Shown piece by piece: positions 1-11,520 of a DNA stretch of 64,000 nucleotides. The stretch comes from Amphibalanus amphitrite (taxonomy: Eukaryota; Arthropoda; Thecostraca; Balanomorpha; Balanidae): the NCBI RefSeq assembly GCF_019059575.1, contig NW_024883069.1, positions 1 through 64,000 of the forward strand, given 5' to 3'. The number at the start of each line of letters is the position of its first letter. The stretch's first letter is position 1. The notes below the pieces were generated by a model that did no database searches, was not told where the DNA came from, and saw only the letters and a list, made by a program, of their open reading frames with translations. The translations under genes were made by a program, and so were the position numbers.

Positions 1-496
1 TTTTTTACATGATTCGTATCTATTCATAAACCAGCAAGCCATGGTGGATAGGAAACAGTAGATGTTGATCTCGCTTCCTCAGTTAGGAAGATGGCCGAAT
101 CTGCACTTGTTTATGTTTTGACCATCTAGATTTTAAACATTTGGCTGGTGCCTGCAACATTTTAGGAGAATGTGGAAAAGTAGAACACCTGTGAAATGTA
201 AATGTGATTACTGCTCAGTGCTCACTGTCCAGTCTTTAGAAACACATAACACATTTCAGTAATTCAAGTTCTTTTTGTCCTCGCCTTTTGATGAATGTGT
301 TAGTTTTTTTTGTAGGCATTACCTCTTTGATTACAGGTGATATTTTAACAGTTATAGACTGGAATTGAGTTTCAAAATTTTGGGTATTTGTGGGGCCAAC
401 TCAGCCAAAATCAGCCTGGCGGTATTTGTGGTTGGATAATGGATGGCTGCTGGGTGGGACAGGTACTGAAACTGCCAAAATGTGGCATCTCTTGTA
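1..496. other. No gene or repeat recognised
   Basis: AT-rich sequence without a convincing reading frame, RNA gene or inverted repeat. It may be host intergenic or intronic DNA. Confidence 0.4.
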
Positions 497-655
497 GGGG
501 TAAGCTAGGATCAAGAATGCAGGTTTTTTAGGATGCCGGTAATTTGGCGGTTTATTTGCTTGGGGCGTGGTAGCATGCCGGTATCCCAGAAAATTTTTGT
601 GGGGCGGGGCGGTGCCGGTAGCAGCCTTTGGGGAAAACTTTGCAACTCTAGACTA
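497..655 (+). repeat. Interspersed repeat Y, copy 1
   Basis: About 150 bp running from a G-rich start through ATGCCGG, GGGGCGTGG and GGGGCGGGGCGGTGCCGG. The same segment lies in opposite orientation near the far end of the window (59266-59428) with a few differences. It is therefore a dispersed repeat and not a gene. No TSD was found, so its class is unknown. Confidence 0.75.
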
Positions 656-684
656 GGTAGGCACCCACTAGGCACTGCATATCC

Positions 685-1000
685 ATGTGCCAGAGTTGGG
701 GTGCTGCTGCACGTGCGCACGTGCAGGGGTCGTTTCCAGATCTCGAGAACGGCTGGACCGATGGCGCTCAAATTTGGTACACGGTTAGGGACCAGTTAGT
801 AGGGTGCCGTGCACAAGTCAGTTGGGACCCATTTTGCACGTGCGCACGTGCAGGGTGCCGCTCCCAGATCTCGAGAACGGCTGGGCCGATTGTGCTCAAA
901 TTTGGCACATCGCTAGAAACCGGTCAGTAGGGTGCCGTGCACAAGTAAGTTGGAGGTACCCCCTCGAAATTTCGCACGTGCAAGACTCACCCCCTCGCTC
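685..1000 (+). repeat. CACGTGCGCACGTGCA repeat O, left part
   Basis: Two tandem units of about 140 bp. Each starts with the palindromic core GCACGTGCGCACGTGC and continues with an AGATCTCGAGAACGGCTG stretch and a GGTGCCGTGCA stretch. Two diverged copies form the inner part of both arms of palindrome Q (16039-16381 and 17356-17696). The repeat is interrupted at 1000 by element T and resumes at 5890 with CTCGCTCGCTCCGTTAGTCG. Confidence 0.85.
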
Positions 1001-1054
1001 CAGGGTAGGGGTACCCATTTTTGGGTCACTTTTTCAAATTTTAGGTGGGGGTGG

Positions 1055-1490
1055 ATTTTCCCATTATTTGGTCTATTATGATTCCATCTGTGCCAAAAAT
1101 AGCGAAATCAAACGATTTCTAGGGGTCGCGAATTCAAAATGAAAATGCCAGTTTTAGCGAAAAATCGACCAAATTAATGCTATTTTGTTTTGGAACAAGG
1201 TTACCATGCTAACAGGTGGGAGTCAATTTTCCCATTATTTCGTCCATTCTGATTCCAGCTGTGCCAAAAATAACGAAACCAAACTATTTCTAGAGGTCAC
1301 GTATTCAAAATGAAAAGGGCAAATTTTAGCGGAAAATCGACCAAATTAACATTATTTTATGTTGGGACAAAGTTACCATGCCAACGGTTTGGGGTCGATT
1401 TTATCATTATTGGCTCCGTTCTGGATCTAGCAGTGACAGAAATAACGATATCAGACCACTTTTAGGGATCGCGAGCTTGCATTGGAAGTT
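1055..1490 (+). repeat. Tandem repeat, period about 172 bp, inside R
   Basis: Three units, recognised by TTTTCCCATTATTT at about 1057, about 1228 and (diverged) about 1399. Each contains GTGCCAAAAATA, GAAAAATCGACC and GTTACCATGC. The right end of R (about 3650-3740) has one diverged unit in inverse orientation, so this is subterminal repeat structure. Confidence 0.75.
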
Positions 1491-2969
1491 TTAATTTTAC
1501 TTGGAAAAATGACTTCATATGAATGGATATAAATGCGCAAAGCCTGAATGTGTTGCAGTGGTATTAATGACTGTTGGACACCGTGCAACATTGCTTTAGT
1601 TGTAGGTATATTCGACGTGCAGCGGTAAAAGAGAGCACCAAAAATATCATTTTGGTCAATGAACTCACTGAATGAACTCACTGTGGCTTAGACCGTCATT
1701 AGTACCTACATATACACAAGACCGTAACTCTTAGAACGACTGGCTATGTAGTCAGAGGGCTCAAATCAGTGATCGAAGCTTTCTCATTAGGACCATTTAG
1801 TTTTCAATGAGTCGTCTTATTCAGCAAAAGAAATGACTGAACCCCAGGACGTAAACAATGAATATTGACACAATCTGGGTGGGAGGGGCATTAAAAGCCG
1901 TTACGGATGTGACGATATAACTCGTGTGTCGTATTGTAACGGAAATATGGCATGAAGTAGATAAATAAGTTGTTAATGGCCTATTTATATCTTTAACGAG
2001 GTGAAAACAGCACTGAAGCTATGCCGGTATGCATGACCTTTGCCAATTCGCTAGCCGACCTCCCCTATAGTCCCGGAGTTGCAGACACGGCTGAGGGAGG
2101 GGCGCAAGCTTTACACCACCGCGCCGTTGGGTGACTGCTGTATGAGTGTAGCTTTGCCCATCTCCCACAAACACCCACACCCACATACAGACTTTTGTTT
2201 AGACTGTTGACATATTGCTGACTTGAGACGGGTGCAGATATGTCATGGAACTAGTGCCTGGTGATGGCCGCTGCCAGCAGCATCCTTGCAAGATAACGGA
2301 CCTTACGCTGCACTCTACAGGCCCAGTCCAAACCCTCAGATGGTGCTGAACTGAAGTCGAATGGCATTGCCTAAAGCTGGAAATTAGGAAGGTGCCAAGT
2401 CTACACGACTCAGCCAACTCCGAGGCAGATCCGTTTACTGACTCCTGGCATTGCCTGGGGGCCGACACATTGGGTGGGCCATGGACATTAGGTGGCGGAC
2501 CTAGTTCTCTTCGGCTTCAGCCTCTGCACGCACAGTGCACACTCTTTTATATGACGCCGCGTCCTGGTTACCACCATATACGGCCCATGCAGGATGAAAA
2601 TCTTCTGCTTCATTAGGTTCTTCAGATTCAGACGCCAATTACCTCAGATCACAAGTGATCTGTGCAAGGAGCGGTGAAAGGTCTTCGTCACTTATCAGCT
2701 ATGCACGTATCAGCGCATGGCTAGTCGCCCGTGGTCGAAAATGCAAAGTCGTAAATGATGTGCAATGTGCATTGTATCGGAAACTCTTACACTTAAGACG
2801 TGTACTCGTATCTGTCCCCACTGAAGAAATGGAATAGTAGGTACATGGTTGGTAGGCATGGAAAGAATCGACGCTTTGGAGTTTATGTTTTTGGATTAGA
2901 AGTTGATATTTTTGGGTAGAACACCCAGATTTATTCTACCTTGTCTCATAAGTGTATTACATCGTAGCC

Positions 2970-3133
2970 GTCAGCGACAGTAGCGGTGGAACACCTTCAA
3001 TTAAGGGGGGCACTGCCGACTTTTGGTCCAATTCTTTCCATTCAACGCCCCTAGGGCTAATGTTAAAATGCCAAAATCAAAGGGGGGCACGGTGCCCCGG
3101 TGCCCTCCCCGTTCCGCCGCCTGTGGTCAGCGA
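2970..3133 (-). mobile_element. Short hAT MITE S1 (body 2978-3125)
   Basis: A 148-bp element with an imperfect inverted repeat: CAGTAGCGGTGGAAC at the left and GTTCCGCCGCCTGTG at the right. The TSD GTCAGCGA is exact (2970-2977 and 3126-3133). Two other copies are in the window: S2, split by a LINE, and S3 at 38889-39030, each with its own 8-bp TSD. It has no coding capacity. Confidence 0.92.
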
Positions 3134-4739
3134 TCAGGACGGCGTGTCTTGTGGAAGTATACGGTCAAAATGGTTTGATCGTTTTTGAATTACATGGTTT
3201 GAAGTCCATTCGGAGCCATAACCTGTGAGATGTATCCTGAGCTAATTTGCGGAAACTTTAATTGTATGGACACAAAAAGCCTGTCATGAACTGAGTTGTG
3301 GCAACTGAAACGTCATATTTAAGTTTGACCTCACAGGTCATCAAAGGTCACCAATACCAAAGGTCACCAAAGGTCACATGAAGGCAGAAGATATCAAAAA
3401 TGATTACACGCCGACCAGAATGATACCAACAACAGGAGCAAAACATCACGGCGCTTTTCACCAAATGTTGTAATATCGACTTGTATTGATCGCTAGTAAG
3501 GCATTTAACCGGAACCACGTGATGGAGCACATCGATCTGGATGAAAAAGGAGCGCTCAATGACCCCTCTACCCGACTTTCGAAACAAAAAGTTTGCCTTT
3601 GGTGCGATTTACTATCAGCGTAAAATAGGCATATTTCTAGGTAGATACGCAAATTTCAATCTCAATTCGCGACCCCTAAACCACCTTTGATTTCAATATT
3701 TTTGGCATCATTGGAATCAGGAGCAGCGAAATAATGGGAAAAACCACCCCCACCCTCAAATTTCCAAAATCGGGAAAAATGGGTACCCCTACTCCAGGGT
3801 TGTATACCAATCAAGTCGATTGAATTGATTGATTTGTTTCAACGCGTATTTTGAGTTGATTGGATTGAGTCGATTGACTTTTCGAGATGACTGGTTGACT
3901 GACTCGTTTGACTTTAGCGACTGGTTGACTGATTTGATTCCTGAAAATTAGAGTGACTCGTATGATTGAGTCGATTGAAAGGAGAGTTCAAATAACTTTT
4001 AGTTGACGAAAAATAATGACACCAATTGATGACATCAAAGATCACAAAACTACACTGAAAACTGCTTGTCATCACAACTGCAATATGGGGTAGATGGCCA
4101 AATAAAGAACAGGGCCTAAACATGAACAGCCAACTTTGACTTTCAACTGCAATAACTGCACCAATCCTGGTGATAGAACCTGGCGATGCACCTACCTACC
4201 TTTCTGCACTCAGCAGGAAACGTTTTTTCTAATCCAGATGATAAAGTGCAAGGCCCTATATACTAATAAAGTGTGATTAATTAATAATTCACATCTCCAC
4301 ATCTCCTCAGAAACAACCCACTGAACTCCATAAATATCTGAAACCCCTACAAAAATAACTGAAACAAAAGCGCCGTTTTCGTCTCGCTATTTACGTTTAC
4401 GTGCCTAATTAATAGCTAATTTGCTGCATTGTTTAATTTGCAGCAGAACGTTTGTTGATCCTTTTCTCCTGAGAGCCTAAGCATAACATATTTAATATAT
4501 TTCATTTTCCTTGAAATATTTTACCGAATATTATTAAGTGGTTTTATTTCAAATAAAATAATAACTAAAACGAAATTGGTGTTGTATAACCGATTTATTT
4601 TATGATGATCTACCATACTACATGATAATCAATGACGTCATCTTACCAAAAAATCAAAAGACGTAGAATAAGGATTTATAAAAGCTTAGCATACTTATTG
4701 GCAAAACGTTTTCATGCAGTCGCACCGTGCCGTTTTCGG

Positions 4740-4900
4740 ACGCCGGTGAAAACAGGGCGCCGGAGGGCATATTAGTCACGTGACATTTGGAAGTGCTCCC
4801 CCTTCGTGGGTCTTCTACATGCTAAACGTCACGTGTAAATTTCACCAACCTTGGTCAAATCGCCCAAGGCGCCCTGTTTTCACCGTCGTCCCCGTTTTCG
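4740..4900. repeat. Imperfect hairpin inside T
   Basis: GCCGGTGAAAACAGGGCGCC at about 4742 is answered by GGCGCCCTGTTTTCACCG at about 4868. This gives arms of about 20 bp and a loop of about 110 bp. It may be a remnant of a small palindromic element. No TSD was identified. Confidence 0.55.
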
Positions 4901-5098
4901 CGTTTTAATTTTCCTCGTTCCCACTTCCTTTGTCCTTAACTTATACTGTGGTTCCAGAGTTCCTGTCCTCTCCATTTCCTTTTAAATATATTTTTTAACC
5001 CTCATCCCTATCCCCCAGTCCTAACAGTTTCAAATTGTATTGCAATAAAATTCAAACACAAATGTTTTGATTTCTTCACATAGGTACCTAACATTGAC

Positions 5099-5245
5099 AT
5101 GCCACGTCCAGAGTCGTGGACCGCTAAATACTTCAAATCTCTTCCTTCCCAATCTGACAACATCCCACGTCTCAAATGCACATTGTGTGGAAAGATTTTT
5201 CAGGCTGCCCGTCAGTCTCTGTCTAACCAAAACCGTCACATACAG
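5099..5245 (+). CDS. BED zinc-finger exon of a hAT transposase
   Basis: A 49-codon open exon starting at ATG 5099. A candidate acceptor (TTCACATAG) lies just before, at 5083, and a good donor (AG then GTAAGA) follows at 5246. The product has SWTAKYF, then KCTLCGKIF, then SNQNRHIQ. That is the aromatic, C-x2-C and histidine pattern of a BED-type DNA-binding finger. BED fingers commonly form the N-terminus of hAT transposases, and the exon lies inside hAT element T, which agrees. The catalytic remainder is not visible before T ends at 5889. It is too short and spliced to appear as a long frame. It could instead come from a domesticated BED gene, but the position inside TIRs argues against this. 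Confidence 0.7.
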
Positions 5246-5648
5246 GTAAGATATTTATTTCTATTTCCCTATGGTTAATATGTTATTGATGCATATAATC
5301 CATTGAAATAGACATGGTGTAGGGTAAATGGCCAAATCACGAACACTGCCAAAATCCGAGCAGTCAACTTTCAACTGCAATATCTGATATTTAGTGTAAA
5401 TGGAGTTGGAATATGGCCAAAATTAAATTGACAACTTTTAGGTGAAAGGTGGTGATTTGGGTTAAGGGGCAAGTCAACTACTGGGTTATTTTGCACCCAT
5501 TAAATGAAACTTCTGCTCCAATTCTACCCATTGAACCTCAATATCATGATCCACCTGTCCATCACTAGGTATCCTTCCTTATTACATAGAAACTTTGAAT
5601 GGCATGGCAATTTATAATTTTAAATGACAATATTTTTATGTTTCTTCT

Positions 5649-5671
5649 GTAGGTAGGTAGGTAGGTAGGTA
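5649..5671 (+). repeat. (GTAG)n microsatellite
   Basis: Five to six perfect tetranucleotide units inside transposon T. Confidence 0.95.
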
Positions 5672-5889
5672 CACCAGACTGCTATGGACACTTTTCCAAG
5701 TTGGTGGGCAAAAAACCTAATGTATGTCTTGGTTTGAGTCGTTTGATTGAGTTGATTGATTCCTTTCATTGTCGCGTTTGAGTCGATTGAATCAATTCCC
5801 GAAAACTGCTCTGACTTATTGATTTGATTGGTTTCCCAAATTTGTCGTGATTGAATTGATTGCTATTGACTGAGTCGTATACAACCCTG

Positions 5890-5940
5890 CCTCGCTCGCT
5901 CCGTTAGTCGCCCCAAAAGGCGCTATACTGGTTTAAAAAA
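5890..5940 (+). repeat. Repeat O, right part
   Basis: CTCGCTCGCTCCGTTAGTCG followed by CCCCAAAAGGCGCTATACTGG. This matches the inner end of the left arm of Q at 16345-16381 and completes the repeat interrupted at 1000. Confidence 0.8.
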
Positions 5941-6744
5941 AAGATAAATCCATTATCCAAACACTTGTTTATAAATAACTACGAGGGTAAGGTCTCTTAA
6001 CCCATTTCTTTTAAAGCATCGCTTCTAGATGCCCAATAGTTACGAATCTCCTATGATCGATCCCACATTTTAAAGCAATTCACGTGAGCGTGAGCAATCA
6101 CAAGTCACCCAGTTGAGACAAAGCATCAGAATCAGAGAACATGCTTGACCTGGCTGTCTCATAAGCTTGCAAACCAGAAGGGCGAATGTTCCTTTATGCG
6201 TGATGGATTTTCGACCTTACTGGCGTTTACTACGGTATCAGCTGATCGTGTAGCATTTTAAATTCTCGAGTAAAGCGGGTATTCAAGCCTTGTCGTAGCT
6301 ACGTGCTGTCATATGCGACAAGCCCCTCTTTCCTCAACATCCCTCCTTTTTCGCTACGACACAACTTGCGACGAGACATGTGTCTTAACTTGCAACATGG
6401 CGTAGATGGACATGCGACGCCTTGGATTCCAAGGCCGTAGTGTTTTAAGTTTGCTCTTGTTTGTATTAATTCCTTTCGTTCATTCCGTTATAAATCCTTA
6501 GATATTCGTTTATCGTCTCACCTACCTATTCTAAATGCTTCTCCCTTATCGTGTGTCCTACCTATTCTACAATTACGTTATCAGGAGCCGGCAACTGGTT
6601 ATAATGTAATACTCTGAACGGTCTTTGCTTGCGAGTTTTACGGCGTTGCGGTCACTGGCGCTTGATGCTGACTGAAAAGGGTGAATATAGATGGCTGGGT
6701 TGGATCCCTTTGCTATTCGCCCTCATCCGTCGCTGAAATTATGG
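5941..6744. other. No gene recognised
   Basis: About 800 bp without a coding signal or an identifiable repeat boundary. Possible host non-coding DNA between two transposon stacks. Confidence 0.4.
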
Positions 6745-6827
6745 CTTTATCGCATAGGCGGCGGAACGGGGAGGGCACCGGGGCACCGTGCCCTCCTTTG
6801 ATTTTGGCATTTTAACATTAAGCAAAG

Positions 6828-7124
6828 ATGGTTTCACTTCTGGAGGAAATGAGAAAGAAGAAGGAGATAGTCAACTACTATACAAAGAACGGAAACATCA
6901 TGGCTAGAGATGACACAGACAAGCGCTACAGCCTCATCCAACCATGGTTCACTCCAGAGGAGATCAAAGCCATCACCCACAATGCACCCCTCCGTCAGAT
7001 TCAACGCCTCATGCAGTCACAGACCCTGCAAAACATCCCACCTGGATCAGTGTCCCGCAGAACAGCAAACCTTGAGGAGTATGTGGTTGCCTCAGCTCGC
7101 CAGACAAGGCAGTCCAAAAAATAA
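6828..7124 (+). pseudogene. Likely C-terminal piece of LINE ORF1
   Basis: A 98-codon frame beginning seven bases inside the 5' boundary of LINE1. It is basic and polar, with YYTKNGNIMARDD near residue 17 and a Lys/Arg-rich end. I know no diagnostic domain, such as a CCHC knuckle, in it. Its place upstream of ORF2, together with its truncated look, suggests the end of a nucleic-acid-binding ORF1. It could also be a chance frame. Confidence 0.4.
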
Positions 7125-8488
7125 GAGCAAGTAAAATACTCAGCAAACCGGGGTACCGATCTGGATGGACCGTTCCGTTGCTTCCCCGGCTGCTACCTGC
7201 TACCTATTTGATATAACTGAATGCCCTGACACTGGCATTTGTGAGTGGACTGGACATGCACTGCTGTGGGGTGGCTATGTAGCCTGACAAACTGGTACAG
7301 ATGGCCCTATAATGGACCTGATGAAATGCACCAGCACTTATAGTTTATACCCACAGATTAGTACAACTGTGATACATCATTACTTGTGCTGAGCATGGAC
7401 AGCTACCGTCTGTCATCCACCCTGCACCAGAGCCTCCCTCAGGGTGTACATACATAATAGTCGTATGCGTTAACACATCAATGAGCCCTCCAGGCATGCA
7501 TCGGCTAGCTCTGCCATTGTGCGATTGGAGCTACGTGGATGCATGTAGAATGAATGTGAGTATGGATGGATGAATGTGTTGCTGAGCAAGCAACATGCCT
7601 GGCAGAAAGGCAGTTTTAAAAGTCTTATCACTGGAGACTGGAGGTGCTCCTAAAACAAGATTATTTAAACAAGTAACAGCATTGGGTTACACAAACCTTG
7701 AGGGGGTGCCCTTAGGGTGTGATCTAAATGCTCAAAAGTGCACTGAAGCAGTTATTGCCCTGTACTGGCATGAAATACCTGTCGGCCTACTGGCTACAAA
7801 TAATGCAGTGCAAAACTCACAGACACATACATCTGCCATAGTGTCCCTTATATCTGGGATCTTTCTACTCGGAAATCAAGCAATATTTTGCAAACGTCCG
7901 GCAGCCGGTGGCGTGGGGAGTGGTCCCTCAGGGTTGGGGTGCTCAGGTTGTGCTAATTGATAAGGATAATGCCTATAATGAAAATGACAATGGCATGAAA
8001 ATAGCTGCATGTTGCATGGACTTGTAAACGAGCTGCTGCAACTTAACTACACTCCAATTCCTGAATTGTCCTAATCCTCACATGTAAACCTTATGTATCC
8101 AAACAAGCTAACCTCCTTAAGTTCTTATTTTCAATACATACCTATTAGTTAAAAATTATGTGCACTATAGCGGTGATGTTCTGTTTTTTGTATCAAGAGC
8201 TTGAAAGTGTACTAGCTCTGTATTCTTGTACATTTTGGCAAATTTATATGCTCAAACATTCTTCTTCTCTTCTCTTTAGACTCCCCAAAAAGTAAACAGC
8301 GAACAAAACAGTTGACTGCACTGTCTGCCCTGGGACCAGCCTGAGTTAACGGTGCAGCCTTTTTGGGCCGACCTTGACCAGAGGTGGGACAGGGCCCAGT
8401 GTGGTTTACTTAGTAAGTGAATCTCAATTAGGACAGTTAATTCCTGATATTCCCTGTAGTCAAGTGCATTTTTCTGATTTGTTTTTGT
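7125..8488 (+). other. LINE1 inter-ORF region
   Basis: 1.36 kb between ORF1 and ORF2. A 121-codon frame at 7595-7960 resembles nothing I know. At 8265-8280 a pyrimidine-rich CTTCTCTTCTCTTTAG resembles a splice acceptor and is followed by an open stretch encoding SPKSKQRTKQL before a stop. Either part could be a relic of ORF1 or a captured fragment. Confidence 0.3.
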
Positions 8489-11176
8489 ATGAACTTGAAA
8501 ACTAGCACCAACTACCCTTTGTCACTAGATCAGAACATATTTTCACCTTTTCAGCAAATTGGTCCATCTGACAACAATGAATCGTATCATTTATTTGAAA
8601 ATATCAGAACAAACTGTAGATATTATAGCATCCCTCACAGTCCCACTCAAACAAGCGTGAAAAATACAAGTACCCATGTCAGCATTATACACATCAATGC
8701 CAGGTCAATATTTTCAGATGATAAGTTTACTGAATTTGAAACATTTCTCCACCAATCAAACTGTGATTGGTCATTGATATGTGTCTCAGAAACCTGGTTA
8801 TCCAAAGAAAATGAACAAAGAAGACTGCTAGATGGTTATGTAGGATTCTTTGATAGCAGAAAAGTAGGGGCAGGGGGAGGTGTTGCAATCTACATAAAAA
8901 ATGATGTTATACGAAAAGTACAACTGCTGCCTTTAACTATGTCCTGCACAGAGTCTTTGACATTAGAGTGTGAATTAAAAAACAATTTTTCCTTTATCAT
9001 TTCCCAAGTTTACAAACCTCCCAGCCTTAGCCATAATACCTTTATTGACGAGCTGAGTGATATGCTGGAAGGGATAAAAATAGAGAAAAAAACTACATTC
9101 ATATGTGGTGACTTCAATACTGACTTACTGAATGTCAGCCATGGTGGGGCACCTCTAGAATTTTTCAATAATTTTGCGTCTTCTAGCTTTTTACCAATAA
9201 TATCCAAACCAACAAGAGTCGGCGATCTATCTGCAACATTAATTGACAATATATTTACAAATAACCTTTCTATTATTGAAAAAAGTGGCATTATTATTGA
9301 CGATACAGGTGACCATTTCCCCATTTTTGGAATCATCAAAACTGATAAGATCATTCACAATATAGGTAACAGGGAATCTGTTGTGGTATTTGACTACCAC
9401 AAAATCCAAGATTTTAAAGAGCACCTGGTCAGTCGTTTATTAAATTTTGATACAGTCAGAGATCCTGAAGTGGCTTGTGAAACCCTAATTGAAGCTTATC
9501 GATCAGGAATAGATAGGTATAGTCATCAGTATACACCAAGTCGTAAAACTAGTTCCATAAAGCCCTGGATAACTCCTGCTATATTGAGCTCGATACAGCA
9601 TAGATGTAGTCTCTTCAAGGCCAAATTAAAAGAACCTACAATTGAAAACAAAAATAGATACAACAAATACAGAAACATATTGAATAATGTGATCCGCAAA
9701 GCAAAGCAAAAGTTCATAGAAGAGGAACTTGAGAAACACAAAAATGAAAGCAAAAAAATGTGGGATACTATGATGAAATATACTGTTGGCAAAGAAACCA
9801 AAAACAATTACCCCTGTTCTTTCCAACATAATAACACAGTTATTGAAAAAGAATCTGAAATAGCTGAAAATTTCAATGCTTTCTTTAGTTCCATTGGAAA
9901 GAAGATCCAACAGGGACTTGGAAGAGGCAGTGATCACTCGCATTCAGTTATTGAAAGCTGCAGAAATAACACGAGAATTGTCCAACCAATTAGTAGAGAA
10001 GAACTTATCAGTATCATTAAAGGTATGAAGAATGTAGGATCTGGTTATGATGGCATTAATGCTAAATTATTCAAATTGACATACACAACAATATTAGAGG
10101 ATCTTGTTCACTTCTACAACCTATGTCTCAGCTCTGGTACATTCCCATCATTGCTAAAAATTGCAGTGATTAATCCAATTTATAAATCAGGTAATAGAAC
10201 GCATATGAATAACTACCGCCCCATTAGTATTCTTCCCTACATGTCTAAAATACTCGAAAAAGTAATTTATACCAGGGTTGCAGCACACCTAGAAAAAAAC
10301 AATATACTTAGTTCAGATCAGTTTGGTTTCAGACCGGGACACTCAACTTACATGCCCATCCTTCTGCTGCAGAACATGGTGCTTGAGGGCTTTGAGCAAA
10401 ACATGATTTCTTGTGGCATATTTTTAGATTTAAAAAAGGCTTTTGACACAGTAGACCACTCAATTTTATGCAACAAACTCAAAGCATATGGCATCACAGA
10501 CAAACTCTTTTCAATTATTAGCTCCTTCCTAACAAACAGATATCAAAGTGTCAAATTCAACAATACCATGTCTGGCCTGCAAAGAATAGCAGTGGGCGTG
10601 CCCCAAGGCTCTATCCTTGGCCCACTCCTTTTTATTCTTTTTATTAATGATTTCCCTAATATTTCTACCAAATTCAAACCTTTGCTTTATGCAGATGACA
10701 CAACATTGGTATTTCAAGGAAAAAGCTATGCTGAATTGCAGTCTACATTAAATGAGGAAGTTCCCAAAATTTGCAAATGGCTCCATACAAATAAATTAGC
10801 TCTGAACACGGATAAAACTTCTTTCCAGATATACAGCAATCAGAAAGATAAAGCCACCATTAATATCCAAATGAATGGAATTACAATTAAAGAAACACAA
10901 ACAGTGAAATACCTTGGTGTATTAATCGATAATGACCTCAAATGGAAAAGTCACATCAATTGCACTTCAAACATCATAAGCCGGAATATTGGTATAATTG
11001 GTCGCTCCAGACATTTTCTAAACAGAAAGCATAGACTTCTTTTATATAACGCTTTGGTTCTACCATACCTTAACTACTGCTGTCTCCTTTGGGGTTACTC
11101 ATCAAAAACGCATATGCTTAAACTAGTCACTCTTCAAAAAAGATTATCAGAATTATTGATGACCAGCCCAGGCTAG
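8489..11176 (+). CDS. LINE1 ORF2: endonuclease and reverse transcriptase
   Basis: 895 codons. The N-terminal EEP/AP-like endonuclease spans about residues 60-280, with HINARS (68-73), SETWL (100-104), GDFNTD (about 207-212) and GDHFPI (about 273). The reverse transcriptase follows: NYRPISIL (about 573), QFGFRPGHST, FLDLKKAFDTVDH (about 645), GVPQGSILGPLLF (about 702) and the catalytic LLYADDTT (about 733). Together they nick the target and reverse-transcribe the element RNA on it. All catalytic motifs are intact. The frame ends early at 11174-11176 after a one-base deletion near 11147. The true C-terminus continues in another frame. Confidence 0.93.
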   Translation: MNLKTSTNYPLSLDQNIFSPFQQIGPSDNNESYHLFENIRTNCRYYSIPHSPTQTSVKNTSTHVSIIHINARSIFSDDKFTEFETFLHQSNCDWSLICVSETWLSKENEQRRLLDGYVGFFDSRKVGAGGGVAIYIKNDVIRKVQLLPLTMSCTESLTLECELKNNFSFIISQVYKPPSLSHNTFIDELSDMLEGIKIEKKTTFICGDFNTDLLNVSHGGAPLEFFNNFASSSFLPIISKPTRVGDLSATLIDNIFTNNLSIIEKSGIIIDDTGDHFPIFGIIKTDKIIHNIGNRESVVVFDYHKIQDFKEHLVSRLLNFDTVRDPEVACETLIEAYRSGIDRYSHQYTPSRKTSSIKPWITPAILSSIQHRCSLFKAKLKEPTIENKNRYNKYRNILNNVIRKAKQKFIEEELEKHKNESKKMWDTMMKYTVGKETKNNYPCSFQHNNTVIEKESEIAENFNAFFSSIGKKIQQGLGRGSDHSHSVIESCRNNTRIVQPISREELISIIKGMKNVGSGYDGINAKLFKLTYTTILEDLVHFYNLCLSSGTFPSLLKIAVINPIYKSGNRTHMNNYRPISILPYMSKILEKVIYTRVAAHLEKNNILSSDQFGFRPGHSTYMPILLLQNMVLEGFEQNMISCGIFLDLKKAFDTVDHSILCNKLKAYGITDKLFSIISSFLTNRYQSVKFNNTMSGLQRIAVGVPQGSILGPLLFILFINDFPNISTKFKPLLYADDTTLVFQGKSYAELQSTLNEEVPKICKWLHTNKLALNTDKTSFQIYSNQKDKATINIQMNGITIKETQTVKYLGVLIDNDLKWKSHINCTSNIISRNIGIIGRSRHFLNRKHRLLLYNALVLPYLNYCCLLWGYSSKTHMLKLVTLQKRLSELLMTSPG

Positions 11177-11520
11177 CTCACAGTAGTCCAATTTTTGCCA
11201 AACTAAAGCTACTCAAACTAGAAGACATTGCCAAACAGCAAACCATATCACTCATGTATAATATAATCCATCTGAGATCACCATTACCCATCATTTCCCT
11301 CTTTCAGCCAGCCCGACCCGGTAATAGAGAAAGCAGAAACACAAAACATTTTATGGAGCCTTTTACAAGCAAATTATACCGCACCCAGACGTTAGCCTGG
11401 ATTGGTCCGCGAATTTGGAACTCAATGATTGCAACGTATTTCCCATCCATTAGAGCTGAACCTGTATCAAAAAGAACAATAAAAGAAACATCGAAGCAGC
11501 TTATGATAGCTGAATACTAA
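11147..11520 (+). pseudogene. LINE1 ORF2 C-terminal tail, frame-shifted
   Basis: From about 11147 the next frame reads IIRIIDDQPRLAHSSPIFAKL and continues to a TAA at 11518-11520, with a GPRIWNSM motif near the end. The pattern of a RIIxxxxxxAHxxPxFxxLxLL block followed by GPxxWN is what follows the RT domain in many LINE ORF2s, so this is the displaced tail of the 8489 frame. A single-base loss in AAAAAAGATTATC explains it. Confidence 0.85.

Larger units (their letters stand above)
998..3799. mobile_element. hAT-like element R (body 1006-3791)
   Basis: Terminal inverted repeat TAGGGGTACCCATTTTT at 1006 and its reverse complement ending at 3791, with similarity continuing for about 140 bp inward. 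The TSD CTCCAGGG is 8 bp and exact (998-1005 and 3792-3799). It landed on the first five bases of transposon T and so duplicated T's terminus. No transposase was recognised in its 2.8 kb. It carries a 172-bp tandem repeat and the MITE S1. Confidence 0.85.
993..5897. mobile_element. hAT-like DNA transposon T (body 1001-5889)
   Basis: The terminal inverted repeat is CAGGGTTGTATAC. The right end GTATACAACCCTG stops at 5889. The left terminus is split after CAGGG by element R and resumes at 3799. The 8-bp TSD CCTCGCTC is exact (993-1000 and 5890-5897). Both ends carry many GATTGA/GACTGA motifs. The TSD length, the CAGGG terminus and a BED-finger exon inside all point to hAT. Without R the element is about 2.1 kb. 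No catalytic DDE or dimerisation region is visible, so it is probably an internally deleted, non-autonomous copy. Confidence 0.88.
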
